64,000 nt of DNA from Kitasatospora fiedleri (GTDB taxonomy: Bacteria > Actinomycetota > Actinomycetes > Streptomycetales > Streptomycetaceae). The position numbers and the translations under genes are program-made. Below are positions 31,829 to 39,564 of this stretch, piece after piece (positions within the stretch are counted from its first letter, which is position 1; each line of letters opens with the position of its first letter). Below the pieces are notes generated by a model, which was not told where the DNA came from, ran no database searches, and saw only the letters and a list, made by a program, of their open reading frames with translations. The stretch is from assembly GCF_948472415.1 (NCBI RefSeq), contig NZ_OX419519.1, positions 7,097,001-7,161,000 of the forward strand, given 5' to 3'.

Positions 31829-33352
31829 ATGAACCGCCACTCCCCCCGCCTGACCTTCGGCGTGCTCGCCGTCGGCGCCGGCGTGTACGCGCTGCTCCAG
31901 TCGCTGATCACGCCCGCCCTCCCGATCGTCCAGGAGGAGATGCACACCACGCAGTCCACCGTCACCTGGATCATGACGGCCTACCTGCTCTCCGCCTCCG
32001 TCTTCACCCCGATCCTCGGCCGGGTCGGCGACCTGGTCGGCAAGAAGCGCACCCTGGTCGCCGCGCTGGTCGCGCTGCTGCTCGGCTGCCTGGTCGCCGC
32101 CCTCGCGCCCAACATCACCGTGCTGATCGTCGCCCGGGTGATCCAGGGCATCGCCGGCGCGCTGTTCCCGCTCTCCTTCGGCATCATCCGCGACGAGTTC
32201 CCGCCCGGCCGGGTCTCCGGCGGCATCAGCAACATGTCCGCGGTGATCGCCGTCGGCAGCGGCCTGGGCATGGTCCTGGCCGGGCCGATCGTCGGCGCCC
32301 TCGACTACCGCTGGCTGTTCTGGCTGCCCGTCATCGTGGTGGCCGGCACCATCGTGCTCGCGCACCGCTACGTCCCCGAGTCGCCGCACCGCAGCGAGGG
32401 CAGCGTCGACTGGTTCTCCTCGGTGCTGCTCTCCGGCTGGCTGGTCGCCCTGCTGCTGCCGGTCAGCCAGGCCTCCCAGTGGGGCTGGGGATCGGCCAAG
32501 GTGCTCGGCCTGCTCGCCGTCGCCGTCGTGCTGTTCGCGGCCTGGGCGTTCAACGAGTCCCGCTCCCGCAACCCGCTGATCGACCTGCGGGTGATGCGGC
32601 TGCCCGCCGTGTGGACCACCAACACCGCGGCCCTGCTGTTCGGCGGCGGCATGTACGCGGTCTGGGCCTTCCTGCCCGGCTTCGTCCAGATGCCCACCAG
32701 CGCGGGCTACGGCTTCGGCTCCAGCGTCACCGGCGCCGGACTGCTCATGCTGCCGATGGTCGCCGCCATGTTCGTGGCCGGCGTGCTCGGCGGACGGCTG
32801 GCCGGACGCTTCCCGGCCAAGGCCCAGCTGGTCACCGGCGCCGTGCTCGGCGCGGTCGCCTGCGCGCTGCTCGCCGCCCGGCACGGCAGCCCCGCCGACG
32901 TCGCGATCGCCGCGGGCGTCTTCGGCCTCGGCATCGGACTCGCCTTCGCCTCGATGAGCAACCTCATCGTGCAGGCCGTCCCCGCCGCCCAGACCGGCGC
33001 CGCCACCGGCATGAACGCCAACATCCGCACCATCGGCGGCTCGATGGGCGCCGCCCTGATGACCGGCCTGGTCACCGGCCACCTCCAGGCCGACGGCCGC
33101 CCCGCCGAGAGCGGCTACACCCACGGCTTCGCGCTGCTCGCGGCGTTCTGCCTGGCCGCCGCCCTGGCCGCGCTGCTCGTCCCGGCCCGCCGGGCCGCCG
33201 CCGCGAACGCGCCGGCGCCGGTGGAGGCCGCGGCGGCGCAGCGCCTGGAGCCGGAACTCGCGGGCGCGCAGCTCGCGGGCGCGGAACTCGCCGACGCGGA
33301 ACTCGCGGACGCGCAGCTCTCCGTGGTGAAGCGGGAGGCGGTCGGCGGGTGA
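31829..33352 (+). CDS. MFS drug exporter with pentapeptide-like tail
   Basis: A 507-residue, about 14-TM DHA2-type exporter: LITPALPIVQEEMHTTQSTV, GRVGDLVGKKRTLV (motif A), ARVIQGIAGALFPLSFGII (motif C-like) and GSGLGMVLAGPIVGAL. It is divergent from its probable TetR repressor. ATG 31829 follows GAGAGG. The C-terminus is odd: after the last membrane helix an Ala-rich linker leads into five 15-bp repeats coding LAGAQLAGAELADAELADA, which mimic A(D/N)Lxx pentapeptide repeats. Confidence 0.92.
   Translation: MNRHSPRLTFGVLAVGAGVYALLQSLITPALPIVQEEMHTTQSTVTWIMTAYLLSASVFTPILGRVGDLVGKKRTLVAALVALLLGCLVAALAPNITVLIVARVIQGIAGALFPLSFGIIRDEFPPGRVSGGISNMSAVIAVGSGLGMVLAGPIVGALDYRWLFWLPVIVVAGTIVLAHRYVPESPHRSEGSVDWFSSVLLSGWLVALLLPVSQASQWGWGSAKVLGLLAVAVVLFAAWAFNESRSRNPLIDLRVMRLPAVWTTNTAALLFGGGMYAVWAFLPGFVQMPTSAGYGFGSSVTGAGLLMLPMVAAMFVAGVLGGRLAGRFPAKAQLVTGAVLGAVACALLAARHGSPADVAIAAGVFGLGIGLAFASMSNLIVQAVPAAQTGAATGMNANIRTIGGSMGAALMTGLVTGHLQADGRPAESGYTHGFALLAAFCLAAALAALLVPARRAAAANAPAPVEAAAAQRLEPELAGAQLAGAELADAELADAQLSVVKREAVGG
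33251..33325 (+). repeat. Five 15-bp repeats in the MFS 3' end
   Basis: Units of the type GCGGAACTCGCCGAC run from 33251 to 33325, alternating GAACTC and CAGCTC. They code five-residue steps and keep the frame open, so they are an in-frame expansion. Confidence 0.8.
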
Positions 33353-33478
33353 GCGCCGGCGGGTAGGGGCAGGGGATTCGATCCGCGGGCCGGGTCGGGC
33401 GGGTGCGACACCACGTCGCGCCCGGCCGGCCCGGCCGCCCGCCGTTCCGCCGCCCGCCGGTGGCTGACGGGTGCGGGC

Positions 33479-33868
33479 TCAGCAGTCGCGCAGCTCCGGC
33501 GACTGGTTCAGCAGCTGGGCCCGGGGCGAGGTGAACTCCCGGTAGGCGTCGGTGTGTTCGGCGTGCGGGTGGAAGGCCGCCAGGCGGTGGCAGTTCTGGA
33601 AGGCCAGCTTCACCGCGAAGTGCCGCTCCAGCGCGCCGCGGATCGAGTCGCTGGCCAGCGCGCGCAGCAGCTGGGCCCGCTCGGCCTCGCTCGGGGCCAC
33701 CGTGTTGTCGGCGAACTCGGCCCCGCCGGTGGCGAGTTCGGCCGTCAGGTCGTTGACCAGGCGGTAGGCGTAGGGCAGCGAGGTGCGGACGGTGGCGAGG
33801 AAGTCGGCGTCGGCGACCTCGTCGCGCTCGGCCAGGGCGAGGAGGGAGGGGGAGACGTCCAGCGACAT
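33479..33868 (-). CDS. SCO5389-family protein
   Basis: A 129-residue protein with the family pattern MSLDVSPSLLALAERDEVAD, DFLATVRTSLPYAYRLVNDL, ADNTVAPSEAERAQLLRALA, SDSIRGALERHFAVKLAFQN and a terminal NQSPELRDC. It is conserved in Streptomyces, all-helical and cytosolic, with no known function. ATG 33868. The upstream region toward the DUF2630 gene is AT-containing (CAACAAGTGATCC) and may hold its promoter. Confidence 0.88.
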   Translation of the reverse strand: MSLDVSPSLLALAERDEVADADFLATVRTSLPYAYRLVNDLTAELATGGAEFADNTVAPSEAERAQLLRALASDSIRGALERHFAVKLAFQNCHRLAAFHPHAEHTDAYREFTSPRAQLLNQSPELRDC

Positions 33869-34051
33869 GGCGGATCGGACCTTCCGGTCTGGTGGTAGTG
33901 GAAGTCGTTTTCAACAAGTGATCCTGTCGCCCGCCTGACGCCCTGTCAATTGCGCTCCCTCGATCGGGGCAACACGCCCGCGCCGCCCGGCTCGCGGCAG
34001 CCCCCACCCCTTCCTAGAGTGGGTGGCAGACGACCGCGAGGAGGCCCACCG

Positions 34052-34321
34052 ATGGACCAGCAGCGCACCGAAGGCGGCACCGACCGCCGCATCCTGGAGC
34101 GGATCAGCGAGATGGTCGAGGCCGAGCGTGGCCTGCGCGCGGCCCTCGCCGCGGGCCGGATCGACCAGTCCACCGAGCACCGCGAGCTCAAGGACATCGA
34201 GGAGCAGCTCGACCAGTGCTGGGACCTGCTCCGCCAGCGCCGCGCCCGGGTCCGCGCGGGCGAGGACCCCGACGGGGCGAGCGTGCGCAGCGCCGACGAG
34301 GTCGAGCGCTACGAGTCGTAG
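34052..34321 (+). CDS. DUF2630 family protein
   Basis: An 89-residue helical protein: RRILERISEMVEAERGLRAA, STEHRELKDIEEQLDQCWDLL, RQRRARVRAGEDPD and a terminal RSADEVERYES are the DUF2630 hallmarks. It probably forms a coiled-coil dimer; function unknown. ATG 34052 has GAGGAGG (34038-34044). It converges with ohrR. Confidence 0.9.
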   Translation: MDQQRTEGGTDRRILERISEMVEAERGLRAALAAGRIDQSTEHRELKDIEEQLDQCWDLLRQRRARVRAGEDPDGASVRSADEVERYES

Positions 34322-34353
34322 CGGCGCGCGGGCCCCGGGGGGCTCGGGCGGCG

Positions 34354-34833
34354 TCAGTCCTGGGCGGCGTCCAGGTTGGCGGTGACGCGGGTGAGCAGTT
34401 CGCGCAGGCTGCGCAGCTCGTCCAGGGGGAGGCCGGCGGCGGCCAGGATGCGGCGCGGGACGGCCCGCGCGCCCTCGCGCAGGGCGAGCCCGGCCGGGGT
34501 GGGGGTGACGATCACCGAGCGCTCGTCCTCGGGGCTGCGCTCGCGGGCCACCAGGCCGGCCGCCTCCAGACGCTTGAGCAGCGGGGAGAGGGTGCCGGAG
34601 TCCAGGCGCAGGCGCTCGCCGAGCTGCTTGACCGGCAGCGACCCGTGCTCCCAGAGCACCAGCATCACCAGGTACTGCGGGTAGGTGAGCCCGAGGTCCT
34701 TGAGCGCGGTGCGGTAGACGCCGCCGAACGCGCGGGAGGCGGCGTTCAGCGAGAAGCAGATCTGCTGGTCGAGCAGGAGCAGGTCCGTCTCCTCGCCGCG
34801 GGGGAGGGGGGAGGTCTCACCGTGCCGGGTCAT
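34354..34833 (-). CDS. ohrR: OhrR, MarR-type organic hydroperoxide sensor
   Basis: A 159-residue protein. DLLLLDQQICFSLNAASRAF carries the conserved reactive Cys near the N-terminus, and LDSGTLSPLLKRLEAAGLVARERSPEDERSVIV is the winged helix. Oxidation of that Cys by organic peroxides releases DNA and derepresses ohr, which is divergent here. ATG 34833 gives a standard N-terminus. The CAATTGAATTG site lies 37 bases upstream. Confidence 0.95.
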   Translation of the reverse strand: MTRHGETSPLPRGEETDLLLLDQQICFSLNAASRAFGGVYRTALKDLGLTYPQYLVMLVLWEHGSLPVKQLGERLRLDSGTLSPLLKRLEAAGLVARERSPEDERSVIVTPTPAGLALREGARAVPRRILAAAGLPLDELRSLRELLTRVTANLDAAQD

Positions 34834-34869
34834 GGCTCCAGGGTAGCAAGCGGCCGATTCAGTTGTGCG

Positions 34870-34880
34870 CAATTGAATTG
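34870..34880. promoter_or_regulatory. OhrR operator
   Basis: CAATT-G-AATTG is a perfect palindrome in the short ohrR-ohr gap and stands out as AT-rich. The flanks TTGTGCGCAA (34863-34872) and TGTGTGC extend it, resembling known OhrR boxes, so one site can control both genes. Confidence 0.75.
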
Positions 34881-34929
34881 TGTGCTGTAGTTGTGGGCAG
34901 CAGGACGGGCCGGAAGACGAAACGGCAGC

Positions 34930-34972
34930 ACGAAGCAGCAGGACGAAGACGAAGCAGACGAAGAAGACGAAG
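34930..34972 (+). repeat. Purine-rich ACGAAG repeats in the ohr leader
   Basis: ACGAAG occurs at 34930, 34943, 34949, 34958 and 34967, giving an almost pyrimidine-free leader of about 60 bases before ohr. Such an unstructured leader may favour ribosome loading. Confidence 0.6.
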
Positions 34973-34984
34973 GAGACAGTCGCC

Positions 34985-35395
34985 ATGAACGCGCTCTACA
35001 CCGCAGCCGCCACCGCGAACGGCCGTGAGGGCCGCGCCGTCAGCTCGGACGGCCGGCTCGACCTCAAGCTCTCCCCGCCGCCCGCGCTCGGCGGTGACGG
35101 CGAGGGCACCAACCCCGAGCAGCTGTTCGCCGCGGGCTACGCGGCCTGCTTCGCCAGCGCGCTCGGCGTGGTCTCGCGGCAGCAGAAGGTGGACGTCTCG
35201 GACGTGTCGGTGACCGCCGAGGTCACCATCGGCAAGGACGACAGCGGCTTCGGCCTCTCCGTCGTCCTGCGGGTCGAGCTGCCGGAGTCGCTGGCCGGCG
35301 AGACCGGTGAGCTGCTGGTCAAGCAGGCCCACCAGGTCTGCCCGTACTCCAGGGCCACCGCGGGGAACATTCCGGTGGAGCTGGTCGTCGAATAA
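34985..35395 (+). CDS. ohr: Organic hydroperoxide resistance protein
   Basis: A 136-residue Ohr/OsmC-fold thiol peroxidase. The two redox cysteines are in AAGYAACFASALG and AHQVCPYSRATAGN. LYTAAATANGREGRAVSSDGRLDLKLS is the standard N-terminus. It reduces organic hydroperoxides using lipoyl or other thiol donors. GGAGA lies about 8 bases before ATG 34985, after the purine-rich leader. Divergent from its regulator ohrR and followed by a strong hairpin. Confidence 0.97.
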   Translation: MNALYTAAATANGREGRAVSSDGRLDLKLSPPPALGGDGEGTNPEQLFAAGYAACFASALGVVSRQQKVDVSDVSVTAEVTIGKDDSGFGLSVVLRVELPESLAGETGELLVKQAHQVCPYSRATAGNIPVELVVE

Positions 35396-35422
35396 GGCGA
35401 GGCAGGGGTCTCACCTGGGGTC

Positions 35423-35462
35423 TGCGGGCCGCGTCCACATGGGGGTGGAGGCGGCCCGCAGT
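35423..35462 (+). terminator. Terminator after ohr
   Basis: CTGCGGGCCGC (35423-35433) pairs perfectly with 35452-35462, with an inner TCCAC/GTGGA stem (35435-35439, 35446-35450), 27 bases after the ohr stop. Confidence 0.8.
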
Positions 35463-35477
35463 GCTGTCCCGGCCAGG

Positions 35478-35513
35478 GGCTCCGCAGTGCGACTGGGCTC
35501 CGCAGTGCGACCC
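35478..35513. repeat. 18-bp direct repeat
   Basis: GGGCTCCGCAGTGCGAC plus one base is repeated twice in tandem (35478-35495 and 35496-35513) between the ohr terminator and the end of the SGNH hydrolase gene. No coding role is seen. Confidence 0.75.
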
Positions 35514-35571
35514 GGCGCGGGCCGGTGCGGCCACGGCCGGGCGGCCCGGGTCGACAGGGCCGCGGGCGGGC

Positions 35572-36354
35572 TCAGAGCGGGAGCAGCTCCGGGCGCTTGG
35601 CCTCCACGTGGTCGCCGGAGGACTCGCCGCGCAGGCGGCGGCCCACCCACGGCAACAGGAAGGTGCGGGCCCACTGCAGGTTCTCCCGGCGCTGGTCGGC
35701 GGCCGTGAGGGCGGGCGCGGGCGGCCAGGCGGCCTCCGGGTCCGCGTCCACCGGCAGGCCGAGCGCGCGCGCCGCCAGCAGCGCCACCCGCTGGTGGCCC
35801 TCCGGCGAGAGGTGCAGCCGGTCCTCGGACCAGGCCCGCCGGTCGTGCACGGCCCGCAGCGACCACAGGTCGGCGACCGCGAGGCCGTTGCGGTCGGCGA
35901 TCGCCCGCAGGTGCGCGTTGTAGGTGGCGATCTTGCCGCGCAGGTGGCGCAGCACCGGGACGTTGCGGGTGTCGAAGCCGGTGCAGATCAGGACGGTTCC
36001 GGCGTTCTCGCGCAGCTCCAGGACGGCCGCCTCGAAGTGCTCGGCGATCAGGTCCGGGTCGCTGCCCGGGCGCAGGATGTCGTTGCCGCCCGCGCACAGC
36101 GTCACCAGGTCGGGCCGGAGCAGGCGGACCTTCGGGACCTGTTCGGCGACGATCTGGTCCAGCAGCCGGCCGCGGACGGCCAGGTTGGCGTACCGGAAGC
36201 CGGGCTCGGTCCGGCGGGCGGCCAGCATCCCGGCCAGGCGGTCGGCCCAGCCGGCGAACTGGCCGTCGGGGCCGGGATCGTTGAGGCCCTCGGTGAAACT
36301 GTCACCGAGGGCCGCGTAGGAACTGAGGTCAAGGATCTCCTGGTAGTCGGCCAT
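35572..36354 (-). CDS. SGNH/GDSL hydrolase
   Basis: A 260-residue esterase/lipase-type protein without a signal peptide. Block I YAALGDSFTEGL carries the catalytic Ser, block III VTLCAGGNDIL the oxyanion Asn, and block V SEDRLHLSPEGHQRVA the Asp/His pair. The C-terminal ~50 residues are a basic extension typical of Streptomyces cytosolic SGNH proteins. ATG 36354 is followed upstream by a run of small inverted repeats (36366-36431). Confidence 0.92.
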   Translation of the reverse strand: MADYQEILDLSSYAALGDSFTEGLNDPGPDGQFAGWADRLAGMLAARRTEPGFRYANLAVRGRLLDQIVAEQVPKVRLLRPDLVTLCAGGNDILRPGSDPDLIAEHFEAAVLELRENAGTVLICTGFDTRNVPVLRHLRGKIATYNAHLRAIADRNGLAVADLWSLRAVHDRRAWSEDRLHLSPEGHQRVALLAARALGLPVDADPEAAWPPAPALTAADQRRENLQWARTFLLPWVGRRLRGESSGDHVEAKRPELLPL

Positions 36355-36365
36355 GCAGGAGATGG

Positions 36366-36431
36366 TTCACCTTGTGAAGTGACCTACGCCACCGTAGGTG
36401 ACCCGTGGCGGAGCGTGATCTCCGCCACGGG
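36366..36431. promoter_or_regulatory. Three adjacent inverted repeats upstream of the SGNH gene
   Basis: TTCAC-CTT-GTGAA (36366-36378), CCTACG-CCAC-CGTAGG (36383-36398) and CCCGTGGCGGA with TCCGCCACGGG (36402-36412, 36421-36431). The first two look like operators near the SGNH start; the third could be a terminator or attenuator. Confidence 0.55.
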
Positions 36432-36517
36432 ACCCCGGCCGGTACCCTGCAAGGGGTCCGGGCGGTCGAAGCCGGGCCGGACGGCGCGGACAGGAGGACG
36501 GTCGTGGGCGGCGACCC

Positions 36518-36670
36518 GTGGGCGGGAAGGCGGCGGCGGGCGGTGCCGCGGTGCGCGAGGAGACCTCGCGCCGCAGGCAGATGCTGATCCGGGCGCTGAT
36601 CTACATCGCCGGCACCCACCTGTTCGCCGGGTTCGTGATCCTGCTGTTCGCGGTCGGCGGCCGGCACTGA
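36518..36670 (+). CDS. Small membrane protein, DUF6126-like (50 aa)
   Basis: The C-terminal part REETSRRRQMLIRALIYIAG followed by THLFAGFVILLFAVGGRH matches small single-helix DUF6126-type proteins of Streptomyces. The start is uncertain: in-frame GTGs at 36518 and 36551 and an ATG at 36581 lack a good ribosome-binding site, whereas AGGAGG (36493-36498) is best placed for GTG 36504 in another frame. That mismatch may indicate another 1-base frameshift. A membrane role is inferred from the one hydrophobic segment. Confidence 0.5.
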   Translation: MGGKAAAGGAAVREETSRRRQMLIRALIYIAGTHLFAGFVILLFAVGGRH

Positions 36671-36706
36671 ACCCGGGGCCCGCTCGCTACGGGGCCGGCC
36701 GCGGGG

Positions 36707-37093
36707 TCACCGGCCGGGCGGCTCCGGGAGCTGCGGCAGGACCCGGCGGGCGACCTTGGCGAGGTGCGCCTCGAACGCGGCGGGCGGGTCCGGGTGGACC
36801 CGGACCAGGGCGACCATGGCGGTGATCATCACGTCGCACAGCTCGTCCGCGACGTCGTCCCAGGTGTGCGAGAAGCCCTTGCGCGGGTTCTGGCCGAGGG
36901 CGCCGATCACCGCCTCGGCCACCTCACCGGCCTCCTCACTGAGCTTGAGGCACTGCAACACCCGCTGCATCTCCGGGGGTTGGGTGCTGCCCTCGGCCAG
37001 CCAGTCGGCCAGCCGCCGCACCGTCTCCCACTGAGCCCCCGGCTCTCCCGGGGCCGCCGTCCCCCGCCGCGTCCCCTGCTGCCGCTCGTCCAC
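36707..37093 (-). CDS. MazG-like nucleotide pyrophosphohydrolase family protein
   Basis: A 128-residue all-helical protein. VLQCLKLSEEAGEVAEAVIGALGQNPRKGFSHTWDDVADELCDVMITAMVAL gives the EExxE and ExxD metal motifs of the MazG/all-alpha NTP-PPase superfamily. Such enzymes hydrolyse non-canonical or alarmone-related NTPs. GTG 37093 is chosen as the first plausible start; the frame runs further but overlaps the next gene. Substrate not predictable. Confidence 0.82.
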   Translation of the reverse strand: MDERQQGTRRGTAAPGEPGAQWETVRRLADWLAEGSTQPPEMQRVLQCLKLSEEAGEVAEAVIGALGQNPRKGFSHTWDDVADELCDVMITAMVALVRVHPDPPAAFEAHLAKVARRVLPQLPEPPGR

Positions 37094-37197
37094 GCCCCAC
37101 CGCCGATCGCTCCGCTGCCGACCGCGCGGCCGGCCGGGGCCGTCCGCGCGCCGTTCGGCAACGACCGTACCGGGTGGGGCGGCCGGGCGGCGGGGGG

Positions 37198-37560
37198 TCA
37201 GCGCAGGCGCTGCTGCCAGTCGATCGGGACGTGGCCGGCCGGGCCCGGGGCGGGCTGGGTGACCGGGTGGGCGGAGGGGCCGGCCAGGGGCGGGCCCTCG
37301 TAGAACTGCTCGGTCTCGGTGTTCCAGAACCAGTCCTCGCCGGGCTCGAAACTGGTGAGGAACGGGTGGCCGGCCGACCTGGCGTGCGTGCTGGCGTGCT
37401 GGGACGGGGAGGAGTCGCAGCACCCGATGTGCCCGCAGGCGGCGCACCTGCGCAGGTGGAACCACCAGCCCTGGCCGTCGCCGGCCAGGCACTCCGCGCA
37501 GCCGTCGCCGCTCGGCGGGACGCTGGGGTCGATGCCGGGGATCGTCGTGTCGTCGCTCAT
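37198..37560 (-). CDS. UBP-type zinc finger protein
   Basis: A 120-residue protein. DGCAECLAGDGQGWWFHLRRCAACGHIGCCDSSPSQHASTHARSAGHPF contains the C-x2-C, C-x2-C, C, H, H, H ligands of a ZnF-UBP domain. EDWFWNTETEQFYEGPPL is the usual bacterial tail. Bacterial versions are stand-alone, with no ubiquitin present, and their role is unknown. ATG 37560 has GAGGAGG just upstream. It is divergent from terD across a strong palindrome. Confidence 0.93.
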   Translation of the reverse strand: MSDDTTIPGIDPSVPPSGDGCAECLAGDGQGWWFHLRRCAACGHIGCCDSSPSQHASTHARSAGHPFLTSFEPGEDWFWNTETEQFYEGPPLAGPSAHPVTQPAPGPAGHVPIDWQQRLR

Positions 37561-37697
37561 CGTGGAACCTCCTCGGCCAGGGTATGCCCGGTGCGCCGGA
37601 CGCGCGGCGGAAGCGGGCCCGGCGCGGCGGGGTGAAGCGGCCTCCCCGGGGGAAGGGGAACGGACGGGGGCGTCGGGCGGAGGCGGATTCCGTACCG

Positions 37698-37715
37698 ATC
37701 TACAGTGCTGTAGAT
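37698..37715. promoter_or_regulatory. 18-bp palindrome upstream of terD
   Basis: ATCTACAG-TG-CTGTAGAT, 8-bp perfect arms with a 2-bp centre, lies 102 bases before terD and 138 bases from the ZnF-UBP gene. It is the only AT-rich element of the divergent region and is a likely operator. It does not match the actinobacterial LexA box. Confidence 0.65.
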
Positions 37716-37816
37716 TCAACTCGGGCCCGGGCCCGATCGAGGGGCCCGGCGACGGCCGCCGCGCCGAACCGGCCGAACTGCCGGGCCCGGTACGGGGAAA
37801 CCACAGGAGGGCACAC

Positions 37817-38392
37817 ATGGGAGTCTCGCTCGCCAAGGGCGGAAACGTCTCGCTGACGAAGGAGGCCCCGGGGCTCACCAACGTCATCGTCGGCCTGGGC
37901 TGGGACGTCCGGGCCACCACGGGCGCCGACTTCGACCTGGACGCCAGCGCGCTGCTGTGCAACGAGGCCGGCCGGGTGCTCAGCGACCAGCACTTCGTCT
38001 TCTACAACAACCTGCGCAGCCCCGAGGGCTCGGTCGAGCACAGCGGCGACAACCTGACCGGTGGCGGCGACGGCGACGACGAGCAGGTCAAGGTCGACCT
38101 GGCGGCTGTCCCGCCGCAGGTCGCCAAGGTGGTCTTCCCGGTGTCGATCTACGACGCGGAGAACCGGCACCAGAGCTTCGGCCAGGTCCGCAACGCGTTC
38201 ATCCGGATCGTCAACGAGGCCGACGGCAGCGAGGTCGCCCGCTACGACCTGTCCGAGGACGCGTCCACCGAGACCGCGATGGTCTTCGGCGAGCTCTACC
38301 GCTACGGCAGCGAGTGGAAGTTCCGCGCGATCGGCCAGGGTTACGCCTCCGGCCTGCGCGGCATCGCGCTCGACTACGGGGTCAACGTCTGA
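37817..38392 (+). CDS. terD: TerD family tellurium-resistance/stress protein
   Basis: A 191-residue protein: MGVSLAKGGNVSLTKEAPGLTNVIVGLGWD, FDLDASALLCNEAGRVLSDQHFVFYNNL, GDNLTGGGDGDDEQVKVDL and RYDLSEDASTETAMVFGELYR are canonical. The acidic DxDxS and GDGDDE segments bind calcium. TerD paralogues are numerous in Streptomyces and affect development and general stress more than tellurite itself. AGGAGG precedes ATG 37817. Confidence 0.96.
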   Translation: MGVSLAKGGNVSLTKEAPGLTNVIVGLGWDVRATTGADFDLDASALLCNEAGRVLSDQHFVFYNNLRSPEGSVEHSGDNLTGGGDGDDEQVKVDLAAVPPQVAKVVFPVSIYDAENRHQSFGQVRNAFIRIVNEADGSEVARYDLSEDASTETAMVFGELYRYGSEWKFRAIGQGYASGLRGIALDYGVNV

Positions 38393-38534
38393 CGTCCCCC
38401 TCGCCGCGGGCGGGCCGCTCCGACGCCTCCGGGCAGCGGGGCGGCCCGCGCCGTCCGGGCCGGTCCCGACGCTGACGCCGTCGCGGGGAGTGTCGGCGTT
38501 CCGGCGGTGCGCGGGGTTGTGGCAGGCTCGGCCC

Positions 38535-39530
38535 ATGGAACAGCGTGTACTTGGCAGGACCGGCCGTCCGGTCTCGGTGATCGGTCTCGGAACGTGGCAG
38601 CTCGGCGCGGACTGGGGCGTGGTGCTGGAGGACGACGCGCTCGCGGTGCTGAACGCCGCGGCGGACGCCGGGGTGACGTTCTTCGACACCGCGGACGTCT
38701 ACGGCGACGGCCGCAGCGAGCAGTTGATCGGCCGTTTCCTGAAGAGCCGCCGGAGCGGGGACGGTGGTGACGGCCTGACCGTCGCCACCAAGCTCGGCCG
38801 TCGGCTGCCGCAGCTCCCGGAGAACTACAACCTCGCCAACTTCCGCGAATGGACCGACCGTTCGCGCCGCAACCTGGGCGTCGAGCGGCTCGATCTGGTG
38901 CAGCTGCACTGCCCGCCCAGCGCCGTCTACTCCAGCGACGAGGTGTTCGACGCGCTCGACACCCTGGTCGAGGAGGGCCGCACCGCCGCGTACGGCGTCA
39001 GCGTGGAGACCTGCCGGGAGGCGCTGACCGCGATCGCCCGGCCCGGCGTCGCCAGCGTGCAGATCATCCTCAACCCGTTCCGGCTCAAGCCGCTGGACGA
39101 GGTGCTGCCCGCCGCCGGGAAGGCGGGCGTCGGCATCATCGCCCGGGTGCCGCTGGCCTCCGGCCTGCTGTCCGGCAAGTACACCAAGGACATCCTGTTC
39201 GGCGCGGACGACCACCGCACCTACAACCGGGACGGCTCGGCGTTCGACCAGGGCGAGACCTTCTCCGGCATCGACTTCGAGACCGGGGTGGAGGCCGCCG
39301 ACGAGTTCGCCCGGCTCGCCCCGCCCGGCGCCAGCTCCGCGCAGACCGCGCTGCGCTGGATCGTCCAGCAGCCCGGCGTCACCACCGTCATCCCCGGCGC
39401 CCGCAACCCCGAGCAGGCCCGGGGCAACGCGGAGGCGATGGCGCTGCCGCCGCTGCCGCCGCGGACCCTGGAGGCCGTCCGCGACCTGTACGACCGGCGG
39501 CTGCGGGCCCAGGTGCACCCGCGCTGGTAG
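38535..39530 (+). CDS. Aldo/keto reductase
   Basis: A 331-residue TIM-barrel NADPH oxidoreductase. The catalytic tetrad is seen as Asp and Tyr in FFDTADVYGDGRSE, Lys in LTVATKLGRRLP and His in LDLVQLHCPP. IPGARNPEQARGNAEAM is the C-terminal cofactor segment. Substrate unknown; related Streptomyces enzymes reduce aldehydes or sugars. CAGGCT (38523-38528) is 6 bases before ATG, so a leaderless mRNA is possible. Confidence 0.93.
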   Translation: MEQRVLGRTGRPVSVIGLGTWQLGADWGVVLEDDALAVLNAAADAGVTFFDTADVYGDGRSEQLIGRFLKSRRSGDGGDGLTVATKLGRRLPQLPENYNLANFREWTDRSRRNLGVERLDLVQLHCPPSAVYSSDEVFDALDTLVEEGRTAAYGVSVETCREALTAIARPGVASVQIILNPFRLKPLDEVLPAAGKAGVGIIARVPLASGLLSGKYTKDILFGADDHRTYNRDGSAFDQGETFSGIDFETGVEAADEFARLAPPGASSAQTALRWIVQQPGVTTVIPGARNPEQARGNAEAMALPPLPPRTLEAVRDLYDRRLRAQVHPRW

Positions 39531-39564
39531 TCGGACCCGGGCGGGGCCGGGGGCGGGTCGGGGC

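Noticed and set aside
29522..33124. 1200-codon minus-strand open frame
   Set aside because: It runs antisense through DJ-1, DinB and MFS genes and in another frame through TetR; the His/Asp-rich repetitive translation is a GC artefact.
36329..36667. 112-codon minus-strand open frame over the DUF6126-like gene
   Set aside because: No motif or ribosome-binding site; the plus strand has a conserved hydrophobic small-protein pattern instead.
37698..37715. LexA/SOS box upstream of terD
   Set aside because: The palindrome ATCTACAG-TG-CTGTAGAT does not match the GAAC-N4-GTTC-type actinobacterial SOS box.
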